The notes under the pieces are model-generated. The model worked only from the letters and a program-made list of their open reading frames with translations. It had not been told where the DNA came from and did no database searches. Made by a program: the position numbers and the translations under genes. Positions 20,592-30,660 of a stretch of DNA of 34,566 nt are shown here, in pieces. This stretch comes from Seison nebaliae (taxonomy: Eukaryota > Rotifera > Pararotatoria > Seisonacea > Seisonidae): the NCBI GenBank assembly GCA_023231475.1, contig JALJEE010001729.1:1-34566 (forward strand), read 5' to 3'. The first letter of the stretch is position 1. Each line of letters begins with the position of its first letter.

Positions 20592-21738
20592 ATGAAAAAG
20601 GCAAATAAAAAAATTGAGAAAATTATAACAATCGAAGATAATTATAACGTTTTTAGTAATGTAAGACCGTTGAATACGTTCAGTCAATTTCTCTTACAAC
20701 ATTTCTTCTCTCATGGATTTCTTGATGGTGACAAATGCATTCGTCTTTACAAGAACTTTTTTAAAGCGAATGCTGAAAATTTAAGGTCACTTTTTGAATT
20801 TTTCATTTCATATTTCATTCTCAATCGATATAGTTCGATGGATATTTTAAAGAAAATGGTACAACAAATAGTTCATCTGAATAGGAGTATAGAATTCTTG
20901 CATTTTTCAATTATCAAATCTACATCAGAAATAACGGGAAAATCAATCTATTTGATGGTATTAATTAATTTAATTAAATTAAAAATTAAATAATTTTCAG
21001 ATTTCTTCCCATATACAACCTGACAATCTGACGAACAAGTTGAAGAATTCTTTAAAGTCGCCTTTATTGAAAACGAATGATACGAACATTTTAGAATTTG
21101 TCGTTACTTTTTCACAATTCATATTTTTTCAAATATTCAATTTTAATGGAAAAGATCGGAAAGATTTTGACTCAATCATCGAAAATTCGTGCAATGAAAT
21201 TTTGTGATATCGTCCGTCAATATCTTCAGTTTCATTCGGTTGAGTTAGAGAAAAGGAAAGCAGAACGAGTAGCTGATGAACGACATGTTTCTCGACGAGT
21301 CACCCCAGACGATGTTAAATCTTCCGTCGATGTATTGGTGAAAGGGAAATGGTTGGAATCAATCGAATCGAATGATAACGTCTTCATTATTGTCGGTTGT
21401 CGATCATTAAAAGAATTGGGAACGAAAATTAATGGAAAATATCCAGATCGAATGAAACAATGTTGTGTTTGTCGAGAACATAATTGTATCATTGTTAATA
21501 TTAATTATGTTTTGTGAGATTTGTGTATAATTAATTCTTTTTTTTTCAGGGATATGAATGTGAAAATTGTTCTGCATTCTATCATTTGAAATGTATGGAG
21601 AAATCATTGAAAATGGCCGGGAAGGAATGTATTCAGATGGCACAAGGGAAAAGTTGTGGAGAACCACTTCAACTTCATTTGGCTCTTCAACATAACTACT
21701 TCTATCAGACAACTAACAAATCAATGGAGGAAGATTAA
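20592..21738 (+). CDS. NSMCE1: NSE1-like subunit of the SMC5/6 complex (RING-type ubiquitin ligase)
   Basis: NSE1 is the RING E3 partner of NSE3 in the SMC5/6 complex for recombinational repair. Proposed exons are 20592-20957, 21001-21099, 21155-21493 and 21550-21738, with introns of 43, 55 and 56 nt, giving 330 residues. The N-terminal winged-helix region carries FSQFLLQHFFSHGFLD (compare RFLQLLMTHG in human), then VDVLVKGKWLESIE and GRSL-type KELGTKINGKYPDRMKQC, matching the NSE1 core. The C-terminus is a RING-like zinc finger: CCVC, GYECENCSAFYHLKC, then single cysteines in KEC and KSC where the family has a CxxC pair, so the last zinc site looks altered. The second intron is uncertain: two frames are both open through about 21100-21190, and the skipped frame also reads plausibly (NGKDRKDFDSIIEN). 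The stop overlaps the stop of PPIL3 on the other strand. Confidence 0.78.
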
Positions 21739-22513
21739 GATTTTATTTGATTTTCAGCAAATGGATTAGCATGAATTGTTATCGTGTTCAATATAATATC
21801 TTCGAATGGACGAAATGTCTCTTTATGTACACTGACATTTTCCATTCTTTCCAACGTCTTCCATCCATCAATTACTCTAACAAAATTTAATTAATTCATT
21901 TACATTCAATCAATTGACCAACTGTCCAAAAATTACAAATTTCCCGTCTAATCTCGGTTGTTTATCATATAAAATAAAAAATTGTGAAGTTGCTGTATTT
22001 GGTCCTTTATTCGCCATTGACACTACTCCTCTAGAAATATGCTGATAAACGAATTAAAAAGAATAAAAAATAAGAAAAAAACATGAAATTGAGCGACATA
22101 TTCATCTGGTAATGCATCTCCATCACCAATTAAACATTTCCCACCTTTACCTGTACCTAACGAGATAATTGAATGCAAGTATAAGAATATATAATGTATC
22201 TATTAAATGTACTTACCAGTCTTATCTCCAGTTTGTATCATTAATTTCGGCATATTCCGATGAAAAATACAATTATCATAATATCCACTTGCTGCCAATG
22301 CAAGGAAATTCTTTTCAAATTAAATTCCATAATAGAATAGTTCTTTAAATTAAATGAAAAATTATGGAACTTCACAAGTCTTCGGACATTGTTGACAATG
22401 TAATTCCATTTTCACATCTCCTTTACTTGTATGTAAAGTGACACTCTAAAAGAATGTTGGGAAAATTATAAAAGTTTTGGAAATAAAAGGAAAATATAAA
22501 ATACGAAAACCAT
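21735..22513 (-). CDS. PPIL3: PPIL3-type cyclophilin (peptidyl-prolyl cis-trans isomerase)
   Basis: Cyclophilin-fold prolyl isomerase; PPIL3 is a nuclear, spliceosome-associated member. Six coding exons on the minus strand fit in frame: 22513-22511, 22445-22371, 22310-22217, 22156-22083, 22041-21923 and 21876-21735. Introns are 65, 60, 60, 41 and 46 nt, and the product has 168 residues (human 161). It starts MSVTLHTSKGDVKMELHCQQ, close to human PPIL3, and continues with CPKTCENFLALAAS, the active-site FHR of NCIFHRNMP, MIQTGD, GVVSMANKGPNTATSQFFI, and the diagnostic end ITIHANPFA. The catalytic Arg and the Gln/Phe residues are kept. The loop after GTGKGGK is divergent (CLIGDGDALPDEY). The first coding exon is the ATG alone. 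The gene is divergent from RPL27A (179 bp between starts) and convergent with NSE1. Confidence 0.93.
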
Positions 22514-22692
22514 TTTATATATGTTCTTTCTCGGATTAGACTTAATTTCTGAAAATAAATTTAAAAAAAATTTAAAATATTAATTTCATACTCAACTTAT
22601 CTGTGACGTAATAGAGTTATGTTGATTAATTATTTGAATTCAAATATCTCAACAACAACAGTAGATTTGGAAAAACTCAAATTGGAAAAAGA
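22514..22692. promoter_or_regulatory. probable bidirectional promoter of PPIL3 and RPL27A
   Basis: These 179 bp separate two divergent start codons, so both promoters must lie here. An ATF/CRE-like octamer TGACGTAA at 22604-22611 and a pyrimidine run TTCTTTCTC (22524-22532) are visible. Which gene each site serves is not known. Confidence 0.5.
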
Positions 22693-23315
<623 letters not shown>

Positions 23316-23717
23316 AAACAAATATCTTAAATTCTTATAATTTCTCATTATAAATAAAATTAAAAGTAATTTGACACTTCTCAATTGTACTCCATAACTG
23401 TTAATCTTTAGCTGGAGAAAGAAGAATTTAGAAGAATTTATTTAATTCCTTAAAATGAAACAAATTTTCTGTTTATGTATCTCGAAGTGTGTCGGGAGAA
23501 ATGTGAGAAATTGTTGATGAGTTGGTAGATGTTAGAGAGGAAACATCTGTGTATGTTGTTGAAGGACGAGAGAGTAATCATGTGAAGTTTTGCAAAAATT
23601 TTGATAAACATTCTTCTTTCTCTTTCAACTTTGTGCACTCTCCCAATAAAGTTTGATGAAATAAAAAATCTCTAAATACTTTTTACATTGGGAATTGTTG
23701 CGGTTCGATAATTGATA
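23316..23717. other. spacer between RPL27A and the coiled-coil gene
   Basis: About 400 bp. It contains the RPL27A polyadenylation signals (ataaataaaatt) and presumably the next promoter. The minus-strand frame at 23450-23638 has no support. Confidence 0.5.
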
Positions 23718-26251
23718 ATGGAAATTGAGGAGAAATACTCCGAAGGTTTTTCATTACCATCTTATTCCGATTTATTTCAATTCACTACTTAATAGAAGCG
23801 TACCAATGTCTCTTAAATTGTTGTAAGGAAATTGGAATTGATTTGAAGGATCTTACCGTTGCCCAATTGAAGAAAGCAGCATTTAAACATCATGATTTCA
23901 TTCAGCTCTGTAGTCTACTCAGTCTCAATCGAGTGAAAGGAAATGTTAATATAAATATTATTATATCGATCATATTTTTTCTAATAAATTTTCATTTTCA
24001 TACAAAATAAATTAAAAAATTTATCTAGGAATTATTCACACAAATCTCTCAATCTACTTCATCCAACAATCCTGAACGAATCGTTCTCTTAACCAGATTA
24101 TTGTCCCATTTATCGATTCATTTCAAGTCAGCCAACAAATTTACGTTAGGAGAATTATTGGGAGAGAAACCACAAGATATTCCAAAAATACCAGATCTTC
24201 AAATTAACGACAAACCGAAGAAAGCGATTTTTAACGAACCTCAAATTATCCCACCAGTTATCATGAATTCGAACGATTCCTTATCGGAATTACTCAGAAT
24301 TCAATGGCTTCACACACTTCATTCCAATGTGAATTGTTCGATGCAATCCATAAAATTTATCGAACATGAAAGAAATCAATTGAGTCGAAAACAATCAGTA
24401 TGGAACAGGAATAATTTGATAACTCAATTGAATAGTTTCAATAATGATCCATCACCGAATGCCATAAGACAAGTCTTCATAAATCATCAATTGAAATATT
24501 TAGATGAATTAACTGCTGTTAGTTTCGAAAAAAAATTTTTATGAATTTTTATAAATAATTTTTTCGTAGAAATTAAATTTAGATAATCAATCTGTTCAAC
24601 AACTATCTATTTCAGCTTTACTGATAGAATTATTAAATTATTCTGATAAATTTATGAAAATGTCAAGTGAACGGTTTAATCAAGAAATTAGTAATTTGAA
24701 AAAGATGAACCTTCAACAATTGCAAATGTTGCAAATGATTGATAAGTTGCTCAATGAAATAATCAAAAAGAAACCGACTTCTTCCAATTATATTACATCA
24801 AATAATGCTCATGGGAAATCGAAATCGTTAGATGATGTGGTAGAAAGTGATAATTTAGATAAAACAGTTCATAACTTTACTGAACAATTTATGAAATTAT
24901 CGAACGATATCGAACAAATTAATGATCAGTCTTATAATGAAATTGATATTTTTGTTGGTTATTTATCAACACAGGCCATTGTCTATTTGTTTTCGGACGA
25001 GATAAGAAATCTCAAGTTTCAATTGTTTGATAGTTGATGTTCATATTTTTATTTTATAGTAATAAATATGTAGCAACGACTGCTGAGAAGAAGAATGAAA
25101 TTCTCTCACTGAATGAAAAGAATGAAAATCTTCAGAAGAATATGAATGATTATCAGAATCGATATGGTCATCTTATTCATTGTATAGAAAAATTACATAA
25201 TGAAGAATGGATAATTCATATGAATCGAGTATTGGACAAGAATAATGACAATACAGATAACTTGAATAAACATGAATTAGTTGTCGATTTTCTTAAAAGT
25301 TAATTTTTTTCCATAATTGTCATATAAGAATTGATAACGTGTCGAAAGAAATGCGAGATGAACATGAAAACATTATACTAGACAAACAGGCTTTGGAGAA
25401 GTCGATCGTTTCCATGGAAACGGAGTATAAGAAAAAAGTTACAAATTGTTTGGTATTTTTATTATTATTTTAAAATTTAGTTAGATAAATTGGAAGAAGA
25501 TTTCAAATTGATACAAGTAGAAAATGAAGTTTATTTCTCTTCGAATTTTATTCTATATCTACATAATTGTCAATGGTAAATTTCTCAGAATTTAACGAAA
25601 TCGTTGGAACAATTGAAAAAGGTTAATGAAGAATTTGAAACAAGTTAGGGAGTTTTTAATTCCATTCTATGACAAATCGTGAATAGAAACTTTAGCGAGA
25701 GAGAACAAACATTTTTCTAATCAGTTCATTCAAACGGAGGAGAAATCTTACGATAATACAGTTACTCAATTTTCCTAGTCGATAAATTGTAAGTTTGCAA
25801 AAAATTGCAGTTAAAAAGGAAAATTAATTTGGTGTGTGAAGAATTGGAAATTTTGAAGAAGAAGAATAATAATGAAATGATTCAGAGAAATGAGGAAGAA
25901 AAGAAGACGAATGATTATAATTCGTTAAAAGTTTTCATTTTCTTTTCTTTTCATGAATATGTCTAATGATAATCGTTTTTGATCATATAGAAAGAAATTC
26001 ATAAATTGATTAATTTGCAAGAAGAGCAAAAAGGAGAATTGTTGAAAGATCGTCAACAAGAAAGATTTGTTGTTGAGAAAGAAAGTCATATAAAGAAGAG
26101 GAATGTTGAGATACAGACGAATTTGTTTATCAAAGAAATAAAGGACTTGGAGAAAGAAGTTGAATTGGGCAAAAAAAAAATGAAATTATTGTCGTTGTTC
26201 ATCAAACAAATGTATGAGAATAATAGAAGTCTCCTTATTTCATTGTCGTAA
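23718..26251 (+). CDS. eleven-exon coiled-coil protein, family unknown
   Basis: Eleven exons join in frame with GT-AG introns: 23718-23745, 23796-23944, 24029-24517, 24570-25015, 25060-25298, 25349-25452, 25481-25528, 25589-25643, 25687-25760, 25811-25930 and 25991-26251, for about 670 residues. Introns are mostly 43-60 nt, one only 28 nt. The fourth donor is ambiguous (25016 or 24989). The first 220 residues look globular and helical (EEAYQCLLNCCKEIGIDLKD, LTVAQLKKAAFKHHDFIQLC, then RIVLLTRLLSHLSIHFKSA). The rest is long coiled coil (AEKKNEILSLNEKNENLQ, LEEDFKLIQVENE, EELEILKKKNNNEMIQ). A helical head with a long coil is common in centrosomal, kinetochore and ciliary proteins, but I cannot match a named family. 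Its 3' coding end overlaps the end of the opposite GPCR gene by 12 nt. Confidence 0.75.
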
Positions 26252-27226
26252 TTTGATGAGAAGTTGGAGGAATTTTTGACGGAATTCATTTGACATGAAA
26301 ATATAAAAATAGAAATTGATAATGTTCGAAATCATTCGGAGTAGACCATTGACAACATAAATGAAATCAGCTTCATGTACCGTCATCATTTGTACCATCT
26401 TCTCCCAATATGCCAATACGAGATAATAAGGTGCATTGATTAAAAATATTAATAATTGTAATCCGAAGAGTAGACGAATTGAAGCTGATCGTCTCCAACG
26501 ATTAATTCGATTATTAACATCACTCAATGCTACGTGACTACTGATAGCGGAAGCGATATAAATAGTAGTAAAGATGACAAACGTCAATGGCAAATAAACG
26601 AAAACTGCTGAATAGAAGTGATAGATGACAGTGCGGAATATGCGTGAATATGTTGTATAACGTCCTGATGAATCAAGTGTGCACATCTTCAATTTCCAAC
26701 TATTTTCCACCATTTCGAAATGACCATAGAATAAAAGATAATGGAAATTGCAAATAAAACTTAATAATAAGAGAACAATAAATCCAATACGGATAAATCG
26801 ATGAGTAATCGGTTGTCGTTTATGGAATAATAATAATCGTCCACATGCCACATAAGCGACAAGCCAATTCGACAAACTGTAACTTGTTAGTTGAATGAAT
26901 GTTTGTGCACGACACCAAACAACAGATGAATTAAATCGTTTTAATATACCACTACAACACTTTAAACGACCTAACCAAATGAATACTCTCCAAGAATTAC
27001 TAAAGAGTGCTATCATATCAGTCACGGCGATAATGAGTAATGCAAAATAAAGTGGATTATTTCTCAACGTATTATGTTGGGAGATTGTGAGTATGACGAA
27101 AATATTCCCGAAACCACCAAATAACCAGAATATGGGAATGATGATTCTTATCATCCATGGTACTATCACATTCACTTGTTCATTTGTAATAAATTGTTGA
27201 TGATTTAAATTTTCTGTTATATTCAT
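26240..27226 (-). CDS. rhodopsin-family G-protein-coupled receptor (orphan, peptide-receptor type)
   Basis: Single-exon gene of 328 residues with seven hydrophobic segments. TM1 contains FWLFGGFGNIFVILTI with the GN signature; TM2 contains LIIAVTDMIALF with the conserved Asp. Cys in KCCSG/VVWCRAQ (before TM3) and KMCTLD (second extracellular loop) can form the usual disulphide. At the end of TM3, DRY is replaced by CGR (VAYVACGRLLLF). TM6 ends FLINAPYYL, and TM7 has NGLLRMISNIINFYFYIFM in place of NPxxY, with a helix 8-like FRQKFLQLL. The pattern resembles invertebrate FMRFamide-type and other neuropeptide receptors, but the ligand cannot be read from sequence. The N-terminus has an N-glycosylation site (NITEN). 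The C-terminal tail is very short, and its stop lies within the last codons of the convergent coiled-coil gene. Confidence 0.85.
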   Translation of the reverse strand: MNITENLNHQQFITNEQVNVIVPWMIRIIIPIFWLFGGFGNIFVILTISQHNTLRNNPLYFALLIIAVTDMIALFSNSWRVFIWLGRLKCCSGILKRFNSSVVWCRAQTFIQLTSYSLSNWLVAYVACGRLLLFHKRQPITHRFIRIGFIVLLLLSFICNFHYLLFYGHFEMVENSWKLKMCTLDSSGRYTTYSRIFRTVIYHFYSAVFVYLPLTFVIFTTIYIASAISSHVALSDVNNRINRWRRSASIRLLFGLQLLIFLINAPYYLVLAYWEKMVQMMTVHEADFIYVVNGLLRMISNIINFYFYIFMSNEFRQKFLQLLIKLRQ

Positions 27227-27451
27227 CCAAAGTCGAATGATTTCTTGAATAGTTCGTAAAAATAATTTTATTGTTAATAGAATGACGAATAATTTTATTT
27301 ATAAGAAATTTTTTTTTTACTTTCAATAAAAAGATAAACTGAATATTATCATGAGAATTTTACACAGAATGAATAAAAGAAAAGTTTCTATTGAAAACAG
27401 ATTTTAATAAATTTACAAAGAAGTTTTTCCCCACTTCGTGTCAAACGATTA

Positions 27452-29251
27452 TTACCATTCGTTATCAAATTCATTTTCATCCACCTCATCTTCATCGTCA
27501 TCATCATCATCCACTTTTCTCTTCATTTCCTCATCGATTGGTTCATGCTGATTCGTATCTGGTATAGCTCCTTCTTCCATACTGACATCACGATCATTAG
27601 TAGACGTCAATTGTCTACTATTAAGAGATTCGGATGACGAGTGAAAGTCTTGCTGTGTCGATGTCATTTTCGATTCATTCTCATTTGAAGAAGTGGAAAA
27701 GTTTCTCTCCTTATTTTTCTCCTCATTATTGTTCATTGGAGAACTGGATTGTTGTCGATGTTTCTTGTTCCATTCAGATTGCCATTTCTCTATATTCATT
27801 TTCTTCTGTTCTCGAACCTCCTCCCAATTTCCTTCTTTTCCCATTTCTTTCAATCTTTCATTTTCCATTGGAACATTATCGGTAGTTGTCTGTGGTACCA
27901 CATTCATCATCGGTGCCATTGGCATACTGTTATCAATGGTTGATGGTTCTTTTACATGTTCTTCAAATTTATGATATTTACGATTATCATAATGAGATGT
28001 GGAATGATGGAAATTTTTATATTCCTGTTGTTCGTTTGATTGATAATGATAATCATTGGATTGGTATCTTTGAAATCGATGATTTTGTTGATTCTGATAT
28101 CCTCCTCGAGAACGTTGAAATGATCGTCGATTATTAAATGATGAACGATAATCATTATTATCATTGGGACGACGTTTATGGAAAGAAACAAAAATTTTCT
28201 TCCCATCAATTATCTGATTATTCATTTCCGATACCGCACGAGCACATGAATCAACTTCTTTAAATGTTATTATTGATTTCATCATTTCATCTTCTGGTCT
28301 CATATTATTTTGGAAATTATTTTGATTGGAATATAATGCACCAACATATATTTTTGTTATTACACCAAATTTAGAGAATGCTTCTTCCAATGACGATTTT
28401 TGTAAATTCTTCCCACGAACAAATACTCTTTTCTTAAAATCAATCGATTCTGATCGATCAATATAATTTGGTCGATTCCATCCATATGGTTGCTTTTGCT
28501 CTACTGGTTTCGTATCGATGGGACGTCGAATTTTATTCGATTGATTGGGATCTTGTATCACAATCTTTCCTGATTTAACTAATGCCTCAATATCTTTCTT
28601 TGATTGACATCGATTCGCTGCTTCTTTTTCTTTTTTTACTTGTAAATTTCCAATTCGATTTTCTGGAGTACTGATACGAGTCTTCGATTTTTTCGTTGAT
28701 AATCTCAACATTTCATTCCTTTTAGGAGAAGTGATAGTAGTTCGTTCTTCTGAGAGACTTAGTCCAAAAGATGCATCAAAATGATTAATGAAAAGTTTTT
28801 GGAATTCATTTTTAACATTTTCCATTTTCTGATTACTTTCCTGCATCTTCTCCAATTGATTCTCATAAATACTTAGAGGAACTTTTGTTTTCATGACATG
28901 AAACGCTTTCAGAATATTGTTGATATCTAAATTTTTCGGAATGAATTTCTGCAACGGACCTTGCACACTATCAGGATCTGGTTCTTTTATTAGAATTTTC
29001 GCTTTCAATTTCGTCGATTCATCACCAGTCGATGAAGTGGTGGTGGAGGGTGCATTCTTTCTTCGTTTTACTGATGAATCATTCTTCACATCGTTATTTG
29101 TTTTCCTCTTGATTGTATTATTAACTTTCTTACCTTTAACTGTTCTTCGAGTTTTTTTCGCTGGTATTTCTTCTTCATAATCATCTTCATAATTATTTGA
29201 AGCGAAAATTGCTGTATTAGCCATAGCCGCTACACGACGATTATTCGACAT
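27452..29251 (-). CDS. NELFE: RRM protein, probably negative elongation factor E-like
   Basis: Single exon, 599 residues. One RNA-recognition motif lies at about residues 273-360: RNP2-like KRVFVRGKNL, LEEAFSKFGVITKIYV, then degenerate RNP1 SIITFKEVDSCARAVSEM and IIDGKKIFVSFHKRRP. It resembles the NELF-E RRM. Upstream, EALVKSGKIVIQD resembles the QLVKSG block of NELF-E. NELF-E is the RNA-binding subunit of the complex that holds promoter-proximal RNA polymerase II. The N-terminus is basic and nuclear-localisation-like (KKTRRTVKGKK), a predicted coiled segment runs about 125-150, and the C-terminus is Asn/Gln/Arg-rich then strongly acidic. The Arg-Asp/Glu repeats of human NELF-E are absent and the protein is longer, so another RRM protein is possible. 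The gene lies 178 bp downstream of the thioesterase gene on the same strand. Confidence 0.6.
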   Translation of the reverse strand: MSNNRRVAAMANTAIFASNNYEDDYEEEIPAKKTRRTVKGKKVNNTIKRKTNNDVKNDSSVKRRKNAPSTTTSSTGDESTKLKAKILIKEPDPDSVQGPLQKFIPKNLDINNILKAFHVMKTKVPLSIYENQLEKMQESNQKMENVKNEFQKLFINHFDASFGLSLSEERTTITSPKRNEMLRLSTKKSKTRISTPENRIGNLQVKKEKEAANRCQSKKDIEALVKSGKIVIQDPNQSNKIRRPIDTKPVEQKQPYGWNRPNYIDRSESIDFKKRVFVRGKNLQKSSLEEAFSKFGVITKIYVGALYSNQNNFQNNMRPEDEMMKSIITFKEVDSCARAVSEMNNQIIDGKKIFVSFHKRRPNDNNDYRSSFNNRRSFQRSRGGYQNQQNHRFQRYQSNDYHYQSNEQQEYKNFHHSTSHYDNRKYHKFEEHVKEPSTIDNSMPMAPMMNVVPQTTTDNVPMENERLKEMGKEGNWEEVREQKKMNIEKWQSEWNKKHRQQSSSPMNNNEEKNKERNFSTSSNENESKMTSTQQDFHSSSESLNSRQLTSTNDRDVSMEEGAIPDTNQHEPIDEEMKRKVDDDDDDEDEVDENEFDNEW

Positions 29252-29429
29252 TTAGAAACAAATCTATTGACAATAACAACAACAAGAAGAAAAATATTAA
29301 AAGAAGAAAATTATTTTTTTATAGAAATTGAAAGAACAAAAATTTCCTTTGTCTTTCCCACCGTCAAACTTTAAAAGAAAGAATAAAATAAAATAAAATA
29401 ATTAATTAGTTTAGTTAACATGAATCATT

Positions 29430-30209
29430 CTATTTTCCTCCAATCTCCATTAGCCAATTCATTAATTTACTCATTTGTCCTTCGGAAACGGTATGACCGA
29501 AATCATTCGATTTAATAAATTGATAATTAGTGAAATTGAATTTTTCCTTAATTACTTTTCCAGTCAATTCACCGTAGGCACAAGGTACAACCGGATCATG
29601 TTGAGTATGAGTTTGGAAAATTGGCGGATATGATGATCTCTTCAATGAACCATATTTCTCAATTAATTTTTCATGACATGGTAAGAAACTGGACAATGCC
29701 ACCAATCCACCAATATCTAATTTTTCGTTTGTTAATAAAGTATAAAGTGCAACGGCACCACCTTGAGAGAAACCTCCGATCACAATTTTTGATGGTGGTG
29801 TACCTGTATCGATTTCTTTCCTTACGAGCGATAACAGATAATCAGATGACTCTTTAACACCTTTCTCATCTTGTGGACTGGATGGTGCGAGACCATAAAC
29901 ATCGAACCATGAATTTGTCGGCATTCCTCCATTCAATGTCACAGGTTGTACTTTAGCTTGAGGACAAATTAGTTTGAGCATTTTCCCATTCTTTTGAGCA
30001 GAGAACGTTTGGAACCATCCATCCGCCACATCACCTAATCCATGGAGAAAAATCAAAGTAATCGATGGCGTTTTCTCTGCCAGTTTAGTTAATGGCAACG
30101 ACATTTGTGAATTTAATGTAGGAAGAAAACAAACACTAAAAATAAGTGAGAAAGAAAATATTAAAGGGACATGGTAGATGGATGAGGAATGATATTGAAT
30201 AAACGTCAT
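29430..30209 (-). CDS. LYPLA: acyl-protein thioesterase (LYPLA family)
   Basis: Alpha/beta hydrolase that removes palmitate from cysteine thioesters on proteins and also acts on lysophospholipids. Family motifs in order: FLHGLGDVADGWFQ, SWFDVYGL, the nucleophile elbow IGGFSQGGAVALYT (Ser near 147), LSSFLPCHEKL, then HDPVVP (Asp near 205) and FGHTVSEG (His near 238). The spacing of the catalytic triad matches LYPLA1/2. From the Met at 30104 (MSLPLTKLAEK) the length is about 224 residues, the normal cytosolic size. The frame extends 35 residues upstream to 30209 with a strongly hydrophobic stretch (VPLIFSFSLIFSVCFLP), which would act as a signal peptide or anchor. An acceptor-like 'cacttatttttag' on this strand sits inside the extension, so the extension may instead be intron or 5' UTR. 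The family usually anchors by N-terminal palmitoylation, so a true leader would be unusual. Confidence 0.92.
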   Translation of the reverse strand: MTFIQYHSSSIYHVPLIFSFSLIFSVCFLPTLNSQMSLPLTKLAEKTPSITLIFLHGLGDVADGWFQTFSAQKNGKMLKLICPQAKVQPVTLNGGMPTNSWFDVYGLAPSSPQDEKGVKESSDYLLSLVRKEIDTGTPPSKIVIGGFSQGGAVALYTLLTNEKLDIGGLVALSSFLPCHEKLIEKYGSLKRSSYPPIFQTHTQHDPVVPCAYGELTGKVIKEKFNFTNYQFIKSNDFGHTVSEGQMSKLMNWLMEIGGK

Positions 30210-30660
30210 ATTGTTTCAATGAAAACTAAAGAATCCTATTCCAATTTCCTTTATGTACATAACTTTATATAAAACAATATTGAATGGACTCAACCTCTTT
30301 TCATATAATACACTAAATTAATTAAGTGATACATGTCAGAGAATAATGGACGTAACGAAAAATAAAAAAATTGGAAAATAATTAACAACAATTTTCGAGC
30401 TTAACATTTGATAAATTCTCAATTATATTTTGGTTATTAATTTTGAGAATTTCATTCTTCTTTTTTTGAACTATTCATTCAGAAAACATTAAACACTAGT
30501 AACTAAAAACTGGAATTTTAGAAATAATATTTTATGATATTTTTTGTCTATGAATATTGAAATAAAATAATATTCGAATTGAATGTTAATGAAATTAAAA
30601 AACTAATAGAAGAATATTCAATAAATAGAAAATATTCAAACTTTTCATTCAAATTTCATA
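30210..30660. promoter_or_regulatory. divergent intergenic region (thioesterase / cNMP-domain gene)
   Basis: About 450 bp of very AT-rich sequence between divergent starts. Both promoters must lie here. TATA-like sequences occur on both strands (for example ctttatataaaac at about 30263), but none can be assigned with confidence. Confidence 0.4.

Noticed and set aside
27634-28209. Several plus- and minus-strand frames inside the NELF-E-like gene
   Set aside because: All lie inside the 599-codon RRM gene in other frames, with biased composition.
27452-29430. Operon of thioesterase, NELF-E-like gene and GPCR on the minus strand
   Set aside because: The genes share direction with gaps of about 180-230 bp, but functions are unrelated and no spliced-leader acceptor pattern or leader gene was seen.
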